NCBI GenBank assembly: GCA_013396655.1
Contig: WBMV01008592.1
Location: 562,706 to 626,705 of the forward strand
DNA from: Campylorhamphus procurvoides
Taxonomy: Eukaryota; Chordata; Aves; Passeriformes; Dendrocolaptidae
DNA length: 64,000 nt
Direction: 5' to 3'
Below the pieces are notes generated by a model that was not told the origin of the DNA, searched no databases, and saw only the letters and a program-made list of their open reading frames with translations. A program made the position numbers and the translations under genes. Shown piece by piece: positions 1-12,760 of the stretch (position 1 is the stretch's first letter; the number at the start of each line of letters is the position of its first letter).

Positions 1-402
1 AACTCTTCTCTCGAGTTGTTAAGAGCTCAGACTCTCAACAAGCTGATCAAGTGTCCGTGCTGTCCCTTCTTGGACTGAGAAGTTGTACCTTTGTGAAGTC
101 CCTTTTAACCCAAATTTTTCAGTACCTCGACTGAGTCTTCTCCAACAATGAACTAGATGTTTGGGGTTTGGGTTTGAATTTTTTTGATCCTTTCTTTTGG
201 GAAATTGGTTCATGCAGATATTGGCCAGACCAGAGATGTGAAAAGCTCAGTCTGTTAGTGGCCTACAGGAGGTGCATAGACCTGAGTGAACATAAGTACA
301 CCTGTATTTGTATTTCCCCAGGACAGCCTCTTAGCCTTCTGGGGTTTGCAGCTCAGGGTTGTCCTGTGCTAGAGGAGAATGTGTCTTTATAAAACAATTC
401 TA
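1..402. other. Unique sequence, no gene seen
   Basis: Short open frames of 60 to 74 codons occur on both strands, but none has a recognisable domain or codon pattern. I see no repeat or RNA gene in this stretch. It ends where the antisense CR1 copy begins. Confidence 0.6.
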
Positions 403-945
403 CAGAATCATAGAACCATGGAATACCAGGTTGAAAGGCATCTCAAGGATCATCTGGTCCAAACTTTTTTGGCAAAATCACTGTCTGGACAAGGTGGCTC
501 AGCACCTTGTCCAGCTGAATCTTAGACGTGTCCAATATTAGGGAAGCCACGACTTCCCTGGGGAGATTAGTCCAATGGCTGGTTGTTCTGATTGTGAAAA
601 AATTTAATCCTGTGTCCAATCAGAATCTTCTGTGGAATAACTTGTACCCAAAACTCCTTGTCTTTTCCATATGACTCCTTGTAAAAAAGGGAGTCTCACT
701 CTTCTTTGTATCCACCCTTTAACTACTGGAACATGATGGTAATGCCTGCCCCAAGCCTTCTTTTCTCAAGGTGAACAAACCCTCTCCTTTCAGCCTTTTC
801 TTACATGGCAGGCTTCCAAATCTTTTGCTCACCTCTGCAGCCCTTCTCCAGACCCTCTCCAGCCTGTCTACATCTATTTTTTGTAGTGGGGACCAAGACT
901 GAGCACAGTATTCCAGGTGTGAGCTGACAAGAGCTTAAGTGGTCT
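403..945 (-). mobile_element. CR1 LINE fragment, 3' part, antisense
   Basis: The segment opens with the reverse complement of the CR1 3' terminus (AGAATCATAGAA at about 405). It continues with antisense CR1 landmarks: a stretch like 'aggatcatctggtcca' near 447, 'cccttctccagaccctctcc' near 841, and 'gagcacagtattccaggtgt' near 901. In life CR1 is an autonomous non-LTR retrotransposon with a gag-like first frame and a second frame for endonuclease and reverse transcriptase. This copy keeps only the 3' end and part of the end of the second frame. It is heavily substituted and holds no intact frame, so it is 5'-truncated and dead. The boundary near 945 is uncertain; weak similarity may run to about 990. 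It diverges from the commoner CR1 copies later in the window and may belong to an older subfamily. Confidence 0.85.
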
Positions 946-3900
946 ACACAGATGCTTTTGTCTTGTAGGTCTTAATACTTTGTTAACGTCTATTAGTTTA
1001 GCATATCCAAAGAAAGCCAAACCCAAGTTGTGACAGTAAAAACATGGATAAAATTTAGGACTGACAATTTTTCAGACTCCTAATTTCTTTTCAAAAATGA
1101 AATCTGTTAAAGAAATGGAGAACATCACATTTGTTAATCAGCACAGTGTTGTCACTCTCCATATTTATTATGAAACACATTTTTACAGCCATGAAATAAA
1201 TGAATAAATGAATAAATAAAAAAGAACTTGGCTGCAGATTAGTAGTCAGAGCAATTCAGCCAGCAGATTCATGCCAGATATAAGCAGATTTTTATTTCAA
1301 ACCATGAGTGAAGCGTCTTGAAATTTATCTTTACTTTTCAGACACTCTGGGTGAATATTTCTACTTTTACTGCTTCTGCTTCTTTTGCCAAGGATCTGAA
1401 TCAATGTTATAAAAATAGTAAAAAGAATACAGAGGATTTCAGTTTCTCTTGTGCTAGCATATTACCATGTACTGGAAGTGGGCACAGCCAGGGCTAATGT
1501 TGAATCTGAGTTAAAGGACTGCGTTGTCAGCCAATTTATTGCTCATTCCTACATTGCTTAGAGACTTACAATTTTCTGACATTGGATAACAGGGATCCAA
1601 AAGTAATGACGATATTCTCTTCTAGCAGACATTCTATTTCAGAAAAAGGGTGCTCAGGCAGAGTCTACATTTTGAAGATATTTGAGATGCTGCATTGTAT
1701 GTCTGTATGTCCAAAGATGACTATCTTGTTCCTTCATCTGTTACTTGGGCAGGTTTGAAAACTGAAAAAGATATGCTAAGATATACTGAACAAGTTGTGC
1801 TTTTAGGTAGATTTTTTTGGTAAATCTTGTTAGTTGATAGCTGGGTTATTGTCCCAAATCTACAGGTATTTTTCATGGGAATGCAGTGATTTCTGCTCTA
1901 TCTCAAAGTAGTTCAGGCATACGTAATGCTTTGAGGGCAAACCCAGCAGGTCTTGTGCCAAATCATGCAACTTGAGTAAGCGGGCTTTGTGTGTTTTAGC
2001 TCTAGTGATCACAGATGCCCATCAGTAAAGAGGGGAGCCTGCTGCTTGTGAGGTGTTGACTGTACTGTTAATACTACTGAGGGCTTCAAGGTCTTCGTGC
2101 CTGCCAGGGAACACAGATAACTGCTTCAGTGGAGGGTGAGAATGGATGATAACACAGCAAGTCCAACCATGTTTAAATGATGTTAAGTTTATCTCCTTTC
2201 TATGTACACTAAACTGGTGAATTTAGGGGCTTTTTTCCCTCCTGCCATTGTTCTTTGTGCTTGGAGGTTGCTTTCCATGTTAGCTGGTGTCCTTGACAGT
2301 CCTGGGGAGATTGATGCGATATCTTTTTGAGAAGTTGTGCCAGAGGTTTTTCCAGCCCTCTCTGTACTTTCCTCTAAGTACTACAGAGGTTTTGGTTGAC
2401 AGGCTCGTGGCAGAAGGGTGCTTTTAGGTAGATGAAGCTACTCTTGAGAGATAATGGACCAAAAGAGATGGAGCAGTTACAGAAGAGAATCCTAAAGATA
2501 GTTATATAATGCTAATAGCTCCTTTTGAGTGTTCATAGAGATTTGTACCACAGTTATTTGATATAGAAGTCCTCAATATTGCATGAAGTTGGGAAGTTGA
2601 TTTTTAAATTAAAAATATCAGGATTTTTCAGTCATTATTAAACCCTAAAACTGGCAGTCAACCTTTACAATTTGCAGTAGATCTTTGTGAAAAAAAATTT
2701 TAAATACCACGGGAGTGAGATTAGTAGCAGTTCAACAAAATTTGAAAATACAGTTGATGCAAGTGAAGACGCTGAAGGCTGGCATCTCTTAAATTTAGTC
2801 TCAGAGAATTCAAGTTTTTCACTTTATTTGCATTTCACCATTTAGATTTAAGAAGAGATTAATTTGACACAGGGTGTCACTCAAATGTCCAATCCACTTT
2901 CTATCTTACAGAAAAAAAAAAATCACATCCTTTCCCAGATTGGTTGCTGGAGACCAAATATGAGATTGATGCATCCACAAAGATCTAGACTCTTGTTCTA
3001 CTGACATAGAGCACCAAGGCATTACTTTCTAGGGAGCACATCTTCACTCTGCTGTAGCTGCCAAAACTGGTCATGTAGCCATTAATGGTGGCTCATGTTT
3101 TGTAGGTGTTGTCCCACATACCTGACTTGGTTTAATAATAAACATTCTCACTTCTTAAATGTAAGTATTTTAGAGGACAAGAGTGAAAGCATTTTGGTTC
3201 AGTTTTTCTGTATCTGTACTGGGGAATTACTCAAGTGCCATAGTCCCCTCAAATTGTATTCCCTCTTGTGGATGGGCTTCCTACTCTGACATCCTGTTGT
3301 CCCACAACTGGAATATTAAGTGATAAACATGGAAAATTTTGTCTGTAAACTGGAGGTATCAGATTTGTGTACACTTTAGTTTGGGTTAGTGTTCCTTGGC
3401 TGGAATACAGACATGCTAATTATTAATCATGCAACACTGAAAATGCACATACAATACTGTAACCAAATAGAAACATCCCCATTGAGATGCCCCTCCCTCT
3501 CCCCCCAGTCTGGTTAGTTTGCTGTATTGTTTTAAGTCAATATACCTTTAAATCATTATTAATTCTAGCTATGGTGCTAATTATACTTTGGGGTTTTTTG
3601 AGAGTAGATTTGTGGTAAAACTATGCTGAGAACTTCTCTGCTTTAAGGGAAGATTTTTCTTGCTGAATTTGATTTGCATTTCTGTTTATCTGTTCTGGAT
3701 CTTGACATAAGTTTTTAAGAAGGTAGAAATCAACATTGCTCTCTCCAAAAAGATTCAGTGAATGTTTTTGTTGTTCTGTGTGCTTCTGAGCAGATATTTG
3801 CATTAATACTGAGCGTACAAGTAGGGAATGCAGTTCTGGTTTTTTAATTCAGAAAATGGACTTTTTTACAAAGGGCAAAAAAAATTTATTTTGAAACAGC

Positions 3901-6548
3901 AGCCAAGATGTGGATATGTTTTATATGTTTGTACATTTACAGACTGTAGTGTATAGGCTACATGCAGCTCTCCTCACTCAAAATTGCACTATCTTGTGTT
4001 GGACATGAAGTCTTGCAATCCAAATAACCTCTTCTGGAAAACTTAGTAGAGAATTATACTGAATAGTAAAATTTGGCTTTTGTGATGCTCTTGCAAAGCC
4101 AGTCTTTAAACCATAAATTAGCTAAACATTACGTTTTCAGTAGCTTTTTTAAGAAAAGTGTTTTCATTTGAATGGTTTGTTAAATTTTGTAGCAGTTCTG
4201 AAATAAAAAATAAAATAACCATTTCATTTTCTTAATTGATGATGGAAATTGAGTACAACTTAATGTTATGTTCAAAAGAAAACTGATCTAGAAGCAACAG
4301 CTCACTCCAAGCAGTGGTCTGATGGAAACAAAATATTTTGAAAACAACTTAGTGTTATGAAAAGAGAAATTATGCTCAGCACAGTTCCTTTTGTCATGTT
4401 GACTGGCATCTGATCTGTGGGGAGCAATTTGCCTGTCCTGCCAAGAAGAAAAAACTATGGTAGCACACTGGCTGCTGTTAATGACTGCTACCTCTCTCAA
4501 AGTGCTCAGGATTAGAAGACACAGATAGGGATATTCTGCTGCTGTTTTGTTGATATCTCCTGTTTCTGAGTCTACGTGGTTTATTGCAAGCACGGTTGCA
4601 GAGCAAGCTAGCTGAAGTTTAAGCAGAGGTCATATTGACCACCAGACTTTCTTCTGGGTTGCTGCTAAATAAAAATATTGCTCAGCTCCATTGTTTGATG
4701 GAAAAGATTTAAATGTCGTTCATATAATTCATGTCTTTGACTGCAAGTTTTTTAACTTGAAATTGAATTGATAGCTGTCTTTTGGTAACTTTTGTCTCTC
4801 TCATTTGTATTTGAACACTGCGTGGCCATAATGACAAGAAGGGGATAAGGCCATTGCCAGGCAGACACTGTCTGTGCATTTAACAGAGCTGAGATTTGAT
4901 TCTGTTGCTGCTGGCATTATTGAGTCATTTTTTTGCTTTCCTCTCTTCTTCACCATTCCTCTGTGGCCTGCCATGACTCAAGTGCTGCTGGTTGCTGTTA
5001 GTGTCCAGGATTTATGAGCCATCTTTCATAGGGGGTCTCACATTCCTGGTGAGAAATAAATGTATGAAGGGTCCTGGGTTATCAGTCAATGTTGGTGTGG
5101 TCACAAAGAGCATGTGGTTGCATTGTACAGCCTGATTATTTCTCAGGAAGTCCATTTGCTGGCAAAGAGATTCTGAGGAAACATTATAGAAAGAAGTTGA
5201 AATGTTAACAGTGGTGGCTTTTCAGTTAAACTTCAGAGAAAGTATGACAGTATGCTCCCAACCGTATTAAAAAGATACCCTCAAGATAAATCCAGTATTA
5301 GAGGATGAATTTTATTGACTCCACTTTGACTCGTTACTTATTTACGCCTGGCTAATCCTGGGGATCACTTGAGCAATGCCAAAGGGGGCTCAACACAAAA
5401 CAGCATTAATGTGTAGTTCCTTAAAATGGTATTTTTATCATTTAGGCTATGTTAAACTCTTGAATAATTCCACATTGTAACAAAAAGTAAAATATTCTTC
5501 TGGCTACTTATTTGTGTGTTTGCATATGGTTTTGATTTTTTGTGACACAATAAAATAGACCATTTTCTGAGTATTTTGTGTAATGGCAGTGCAAAATGTT
5601 ACGGCTCTATCTACTTGGCAAAATGTCTTGCTGAGATATAAATAGATTTCTAATGACTGTCAGGCTCTGTGCCCAAGAAATTTTCTTGTAGATATCTCAT
5701 TACAGAACTAACATCATCAATAAAATATCTGAACTATTTTGCAAATGTGGGAATATTTTTTACATCAGTAACTGCAAGGAAAATACCTACCATATGCATA
5801 ATTTGAGACTGATTTAAAAACTGTAATTTATCATAATTATCTCCATATTATAATGGCAAAACACACTTAATTGCTTTTGACTGGACTAGTATTATGATGA
5901 GACGGAAAGTTAACAGCAGATGGCCCTACTGTCAAAACTGTAGTCTCTTAACCCAAAATGAAGTAGCAGACTGAACATAACATGCTTCTGGCTCCTTTTT
6001 CTGATTTTCAGCAGTAAGTGTGAACTAGCATTTGGTGGGGTTGTGAATGTTTACAGAGCAATAAAAATTCTTAGTTGGTGACAAAAATAGCAAAGAAAAC
6101 TTGACTAGATAGGATTCCTCATCACATTATGACTTAGACTTCCTAAAGCATGTGAAGTTGTTTAAAATATTAAAGTGGACTGAATAGCAAATTATTTCCA
6201 AAATATTAGAACCAATTACAACACTAGTTTCTGCCCTTTGACCACCATATGTGCATCTTCTAGTTTCATACAGCAATGGAAAAAGAAGTGCTTAATCTTC
6301 TATACCGTCTGGCCATGAAGAAATAACAGTTGAAGAAACAGATAATTTTGCAGTGCTTCAAGTAAGTTCAGCTTTGCTGCATCAATTGCAATATGCCTGA
6401 GGGATTTGTCTTATATTAATCACTACGTGCATGCACAGGTGCGGTGCTGTAAAAATTCCAGCATTTCCACTCACAGAATGCCCAAGAGAATTGGAGAATT
6501 TAAGATTACATTTGTACAATGTTAAATTACAGAATGGGGGAGAAAAAG
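946..6548. other. Unique AT-rich sequence, no gene seen
   Basis: I see no coding exon, structured RNA or recognisable interspersed repeat. The open frames present, for example 95 to 101 codons or shorter, are scattered on both strands and look like chance. The only structured item is a short imperfect tetranucleotide run at 1192-1222. CpG dinucleotides are scarce throughout, as in methylated vertebrate DNA. Confidence 0.55.
1192..1222. repeat. Imperfect AATG/AATA tetranucleotide repeat
   Basis: About seven four-base units alternate between TGAA-type and TAAA-type, running into a short A tract. It is a minor microsatellite with no evident function. Confidence 0.7.
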
Positions 6549-6631
6549 GTTTTGGTAGGGTTTTTTTGTTTGTTTGGGGTGTTTTTGTTGTTGTTTTTTA
6601 ATTTCTTTTAGTTTTTTTCTTTTTTTTTTTA
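6549..6631. repeat. G/T-only low-complexity tract ending in a T run
   Basis: From 6549 to 6600 the plus strand contains no C and almost no A. It consists of T runs broken by G, GG and GGGG. It then runs into T-rich sequence with a long T run ending at 6630. Similar strand-asymmetric tracts occur elsewhere in the window (20021-20106, 28900-28984, 29024-29061, 43738-43795), sometimes as the complementary A/C form. It could be a degenerate simple repeat. Confidence 0.7.
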
Positions 6632-9600
6632 AATGTCTAGCCAGAGAAAATCACAACAAGCAGGTGGTACATTATACTGCTGGATGGTCAATGAAAGTAA
6701 ATTAGCTGCTTCAGTTGATAGAAAAGAAATGCTGGCCCTATCAGCTTAAATAAAGGTGACATGTTATTTGTGAAATAATGCAAATACCAAAATGTGGTTT
6801 AACCATGAAGTCTGTTTATATATTTATATGTACATTGTGTGTGTGCTTCATATTATATATTTTTATAATGTTTAATCTTCTAGACTAAAATAATGGGTGA
6901 ATTTATCAGAAAGCAGAACTCATTACAGGGAGAGGTTTATTATTTGCTTTGTGTCTGAATAGATCTTGATCAAATGTGTCAATTGATGGGACAATGTAAT
7001 TTGTTCATCGAACAACACTAACACTATGTAAAAGGAAAACAGTGGTACAAAGATACTTTACACGTTAGACATTTCCCCCTTTTGCAATCCAAACATGAGA
7101 GAAAGACTTTAGAAGATATCCTATTTTTTAAAGGGCTAGCCAAAATAAATCAGTAGATTTGTTAGATCCAAATTAAATAGTAAGACATAAATCATCTAGT
7201 AAAAAAACCCTTCTGCAGACATTGTTAATGCTGAGATGATGCATATTTTTATATGTTAATGTTTTAATTTTTTTTCAATACATCATCATCTAGTGGTCGT
7301 GTTTCTGAAAACTGACAGCCAGTTGCCAGTTAAAATCTGTCTTATGCCTATTTCAGGAGCCTGTTAGTTTTTTAATCTTTAAATTTGTCCCTTAGGCTGT
7401 ATAATCTAGAACCTTGTTTCAGCTTATGTAGATATGCAGCTTAATAACATGTTTCAGAGTGTAGATATAAGGCACAAGGTGCTCAGACTTTCTATGCTCT
7501 TTCAAAACATAGAAGGGTATACTTTGGGTAATTCACTAAACATAATAATAAACTGTACACAATAAGTACATAATTTTTATTTAGTCTACTGTATCATAGC
7601 AGGCACAAAGATAAGTACTCTTGAATACTCTTAAAACAGTTTTACAGAAGCCTGTAATAGATCTCCCAATCTTTATTTTTCCTTCGAATTATCCTTATCT
7701 TTGTAGGAGTCTCTCAAGATATGTTTTCTTTGAACTTCTTGTAATGTGATTTTGCTTTTACCTCATGCTGGTCTTCTGAGCATCCTCTAAGAATGTTTCT
7801 GTGATCCAAAGTGAAGTACCCAGTTCAAATTAATTAAAATATCTCATTATTTGACTCTGATTCATGTACTGTACCGGTTCTTTGGGTGATTTTAATGAAT
7901 AAAGTTTGAATTAAAATAAAAACCTTAATGATTTATTTATTTCCTTCTAATTTCCCCCCACATTCCCTTACATTAATGCAGTACACAGCAGTCTTGGAAA
8001 TAAGTTGTGGAGCATAATCTCACATGGGTTTCTAAACATTTTCCTGCTAAGCTATTTTAGAATGGCTGCCTTATACAATTCTGGCAACATTCTGCTTGCA
8101 GTGGGAGAATCTTATTTCTCATTCCTTCTGTGTAGATTTGCTTATCTTTTGCACTCTCCAAAATCTGAGCAAAGGGGCAAAAGCCATTTGCAAAAATGCA
8201 TTGATTTTGAAGATTTGAAAATTTGCCTATTGTTTCTCCTGTACTTTAATTTTTTTATATTACTTTTTCTTTTACGTCTATTGAACTCCTAATTCACTTT
8301 TATTTATTGCTCATCAACATGTTTTGCTCTCATCACAAAGGTTATATTCTCTATCTTTTTTATGACTCAGCAGAGGGGTGAATTGTAGAACATGTGGTAA
8401 CTATCAAGCTTCTCAAAGCCTTGCTGTAAAAACCCCCATTTTTTGTTTGTAACAGGTTGAAAATTGCAATCTCAAGGAGTAAAAGCAGAGCTGAAAATCA
8501 AGAAAGGACTGAAAAGCTAGATATAAAAATATGTTGACATTCCAAATGAGACAATAAAACAATTAATAGAATCATTATAGAAAATTTTACATAGTGAGAA
8601 AGTCACTTTAAAATTATGGCTTGACATTTTTAGTTCAGTAAAATGTTATGGTGTGGGTTTAACAGTTTGATCTTACAATGAAAGAAATCTCCATCAGTGT
8701 GCATGTATAGGGAAGGCTTTCGGCTTCATGTAACTAGTTGGAATTAAATATCCTTGTGTAGGGTTTCTAAAAGCATGTAGAGTCACATTCCCTCTGTTTC
8801 AGGTCTGAATAGCATTCAGTTTTCTTCCTCTATAGAATTATTCTTCTTCAAATATGAAATCACAGTTTAGTTGTAAAAGAACTAACTGGCTGGTTTTTAC
8901 TGCTGCTGTGTTATTAATTTGGGTGAATTTTTTTCCTACTATGTGCACCTAAAGGTTAATGTAGGGGCAAAATGAAAATAATATTAATTCAAAATGAGTC
9001 TTACATTCTTAAAGTCTTGGAGATTGGCACTGCAGTATTGCACATGGCAGCAAACGAGCATCTGTATTGCCAAAATCTGCAACACAATGCTTCTAACGTT
9101 TTTTTTTACTGCTGTAACAGGCAGGCTCCAAGGGCCTGTGTTGACAGGTAATGAGATCTAATAAGCAAGGGGAAAAGAGGTAGGTGGGAATGAAAGAGTA
9201 AGGGAATATCCATATTCATTATTTAATCAAATAAAATTCTCTTGGAGGATTTTGGGAATACTCAATCTTTTCTTCAAAAGCTTCTCTGTGATAGCTGTAA
9301 ACAAATTACCTTAAGAATAACTTCTTAATCAGGGAAGAGTGGAGCTGTTCTCCACTTGATCTCTCCCTTTGGGTGGTCCCAGTCAGAGAGCAGCAGCCTT
9401 GCTTCTGATGGCTTGGCTTCAGAGAAGCTATATGATATTATGTTGACAGCTGTAGACCTCTTTTTGTTAGGGATAACAAACATCCTGTGCTGAGGACAGC
9501 ATCAAGCCCAGCTTGCAGTATGCCCAATTAAAGGAGCTAAAATCTCATTTGTTTCACCATGGGAGTCTCTGAAAGCCCACCGTTTTGGTCTCATTACAGT

Positions 9601-11004
9601 ATTTTTAACTTTACAAAAACAATTTCATTACTGAAATTAAAGAAGCTCATTTAGTCTTAGCATTTATGCTGAACTTAATAAATTCCACAAGTGTATCGGC
9701 TGCCCTAGTGTGCAGGCTTTTTGTTCTTTATCTCAGTAAAAATTTGTTTTAAAAATCTATTTGCAGAGACTTTCATACAAGAAAGTGGCATTTTAATATA
9801 CTGTTTATTTATTATTAAAATGAAAACATTTCTGTACTCCATTGTAAGTCATTTTCATTTGTTGAAACTCTGAGCATTGACTGGCATTTGCTGCACTGAC
9901 ACCCATGTAAAAGGGACAGTCAAGCCTGTAGTTTTCTTCCAGGTACTTAAAATATTCTTACACTTACTATGTTCTAAATTACAATTTCTCCCATGAGAAT
10001 ATTAAAATCTTTCCTGGTTCAATACAAATGACAATGAGTAGAGCAGTGTTTTCCTAGGATTTCACTAAAAGGTAAGAATTTTGGTTTACAATTGTGCAGA
10101 AAAACCCTACCAAGGATTCTAAATTAGTTACAGCTGTATCTTCTGTATCTACTTTGAGAAACTGTTTATGCTTTTCTAAAATGGGAAGGACAACTATTTT
10201 CCCATAGTGTGTTATAGGAAAAAAAGTGAAATGGAGATGCTGACAAATGTTTATATTGTCTAAAGATGTTTGCTGAAGACAGAGAGAGGTCACAAAGACC
10301 CGTTTAGTCAGTCCAGAGTCATAAGTACTTGCAAGCAATACTGAAACATGAATAATCAAAATGGAAAATTTTGCAAATTCACTAATTTGCTCCTGAGCAT
10401 GTACTGTAAAGAATTTGGTCTCATAAAGCAGGGTGCCTAGAAGGACTGGTGTTAGGTGTCATCCTGGCATTTTAAGTTTTCATAATTTTTAACTATCTTT
10501 GTTTAGTTTTTATGACTTGTAACTACCTTTTTTTTGAGTCTTCCCAATGGAAAGAAGAAAGCTAAATTGTTACAATCATCTTATAAAATGCTTTACTTTC
10601 ATTAAAGTAGTGGTAACCCGTGAACAACAGAAAGGTCTAACAAATCCAAGGTCTTGGGATCAAATACTCTACATGAGTGCTTTATCATAGTATTTCACAA
10701 CTAGGATATACCTTATGTAAAAGGAAGCAAGAGTTGTGAGGAGGAGTGATTACTGTATGCAATGCTTTCAGAAGCAGAGCAGAGCAGTTGTGTGCTTCTG
10801 AGTAGAATGGATGTATGAACAGGAATTTTCATGAATGAAGTGTGGCCAGAGTGGAGCGGAGGACATATAAGTACACTAATATTGAGGGTATGCATGCACG
10901 CTCAAGGTATATATGTGGAGAGCTGATCAGTATTGCCAGACACAGCAGCAGGGAGCTGTGGAGAGAGGTGAATGTGAAAGCTTATAGCATGTGTGAGCTG
11001 TGCC
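6632..11004. other. Unique sequence, no gene seen
   Basis: The stretch is mostly AT-rich and has no recognisable exon or repeat. A somewhat GC-richer patch lies at about 9330-9560, but its frames are short and unrecognised. Open frames of 95 codons at 8005-8292 (plus) and 101 codons at 10054-10359 (minus) lack domain features. The first is rich in Phe and Leu simply because the DNA is T-rich. Confidence 0.55.
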
Positions 11005-11158
11005 ATACATACCATCCCTGGATGGTACAATCCCTGAAGGTGTTTGAAAAGTGTGTGAATGTGGCACTTGGGGATATGGTTTAGTGGTGAACATGGTAGT
11101 TCTAGTTAAATGGTTGGACTTGATCTTGAACGTCCTTTCCAGCCTTAATGATTCTATA
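11005..11158 (+). mobile_element. CR1 LINE 3' end
   Basis: This is the last ~150 bases of a CR1 element in sense orientation. Landmarks are 'accatccctggatggtaca' at 11011, 'gtggcacttggggatatggt' at 11061, 'ttagtggtgaacatgg' at 11081, and the 3' terminus 'aatgattctatatt' at 11147-11160. Only the untranslated 3' region is present, so this is a severely 5'-truncated insertion with no coding capacity. The strong match to the usual avian CR1 3' end is one of the best clues to the host lineage. Confidence 0.9.
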
Positions 11159-12624
11159 TTGTCTGAGCATATTTTGATCAAAGTAATATGAGCCTTCCTG
11201 AAAATAATTATAAAATGCATCTTAATTAAATAGTTTTAGGTATTCAGTTTGGAAGTAATGCAGGTTTACATGTGTGAGTAGCATAGAGTCTTCATCGGTT
11301 TTTCCCGTTTTTTTACCCAAGTCAATCTCTCAAACTATTTTGTATTTTTTACTTTTTCAGACTCAGGGTGTGGTAGTGAAATGTACCCTTTGGGACACAG
11401 AGCTATCTGGAAGAGTTCTGAATGTGATTTTATTCACAACACTCTGTTGCACTCTACTATGTAAGTCAGTGAAGAGCTGTCAGATAATAACCTCTTTTAG
11501 TCCCTAACAATGCAGGCTAGGGATTGGATGCCTTAACGTGCAGGTGAAATAGCTGTTTATCCTATTAACTGCATGTGAAATGCTTTAGCCTTCCTGAAAT
11601 GTTTCTTAAAGATTAAATAAATCAATAAAGGGAGACAGCTATAACTGTGCAGTTACTATATGGTTCTGAAAACAAACTAAATTGATTGTAAGCATCTGTT
11701 TTTATGTATTTTTCTCCTTTGGAATATGTCCCAGTGGCTTGTTCTTTGTTAGAATGATCTGATTTACTTAATAAGCTATAAATATGTTGAGCTCAAGTCA
11801 ACAAAGATGTTTTCAGTATACACAGCATTATAAATAAATCAAACTTTTTTGTTATGTCTCCCAGGGCCTGCAGTAGAAGAAACGTAATCAGTAGCAGTGG
11901 TACACCTGAGGCTTTTTTGGTCTCAGGTGCCAAATTCCTCTTCCTTACTGCTGGTGCTGGCACTGGCACCACTGCTCCATTTTTTCTTGCCTATGTAGAC
12001 AGGAGCTGGAAGGAAATAGGATTGAATGAGGCAGAGATAACATCGTTCCACTCTTCATCTTTCCTCTACTGTCACTGGAGCCACCCCATCAACTTCCTCA
12101 AATTCCCTGTCTGAAGATTTATTTAGACTGGTGAGAGGTGTCTGCATCCAACCTAAACAGCTGAATCATTTTTCAGTGAAGTAGGTGTCTAGCTTACTTC
12201 GGTGGTGTTTGATGACAATAATAATTTGTTTCTCCTGTAGCTTGCTTTTCCAGTGAAGCTACAGCATTTTCCATAGTCAGAATGTGAGCTCTGTTTGTTT
12301 GCTTGTTTAACTAAGGTGAAGTGATGCAAAAGGTTGTGAGAACATTGTTTCCCTTAAAATGTTTGCATTTCAGTTCTTCAAAGGTTTTTTCTTTTTATCC
12401 TAAAATTTTAAATCCTTATATTTTTGAGAGCTGAAGTGATGATTTCATAATTTTCCTCTCTATTTTTGGCTCTTGAGCAACGTGATATGAAGTAGAAGCT
12501 GGATTCTTTAAATAAGTAAGCACAAATAAAACTATTAAAATGGAAAATTAGTGCAAATGGTTAACCTGCATTTGGCATTAACCAAGTATTCTCTTAAGCA
12601 AAAGGTGCACAGTCTCACTCTCTC
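11159..12624. other. Unique sequence between two CR1 ends, no gene seen
   Basis: No coding exon is recognised. An 86-codon plus-strand frame at 11854-12114 lies in slightly GC-richer sequence, but it has no domain I recognise and no good surrounding splice pattern. Confidence 0.5.
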
Positions 12625-12760
12625 TTTAGTACTTTGGAGACATTCAAAGCTTGACTGAACATGGCCCAAAATGACCTGATGCAGCACAAAGGTTGGCCTG
12701 GCTTTGAGTGAGGACTTGGTCAAGATTGACTCCACAGGTTTATGCTATGATTCATAGTCT
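12625..12760 (+). mobile_element. CR1 LINE 3' end, diverged
   Basis: A sense-strand CR1 tail of about 135 bases. Recognisable parts are 'gagacattcaaagcttgac' (12637), 'tgaacatggccc' (12656), 'ggctttgagtgaggacttgg' (12700) and a terminus of the 'ctatgattcatag' type (about 12744-12756). The order matches the CR1 3' untranslated end. Substitutions and small indels are more numerous than in the copy at 11.0 kb, suggesting an older insertion or a different subfamily. No coding sequence remains. Confidence 0.75.
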
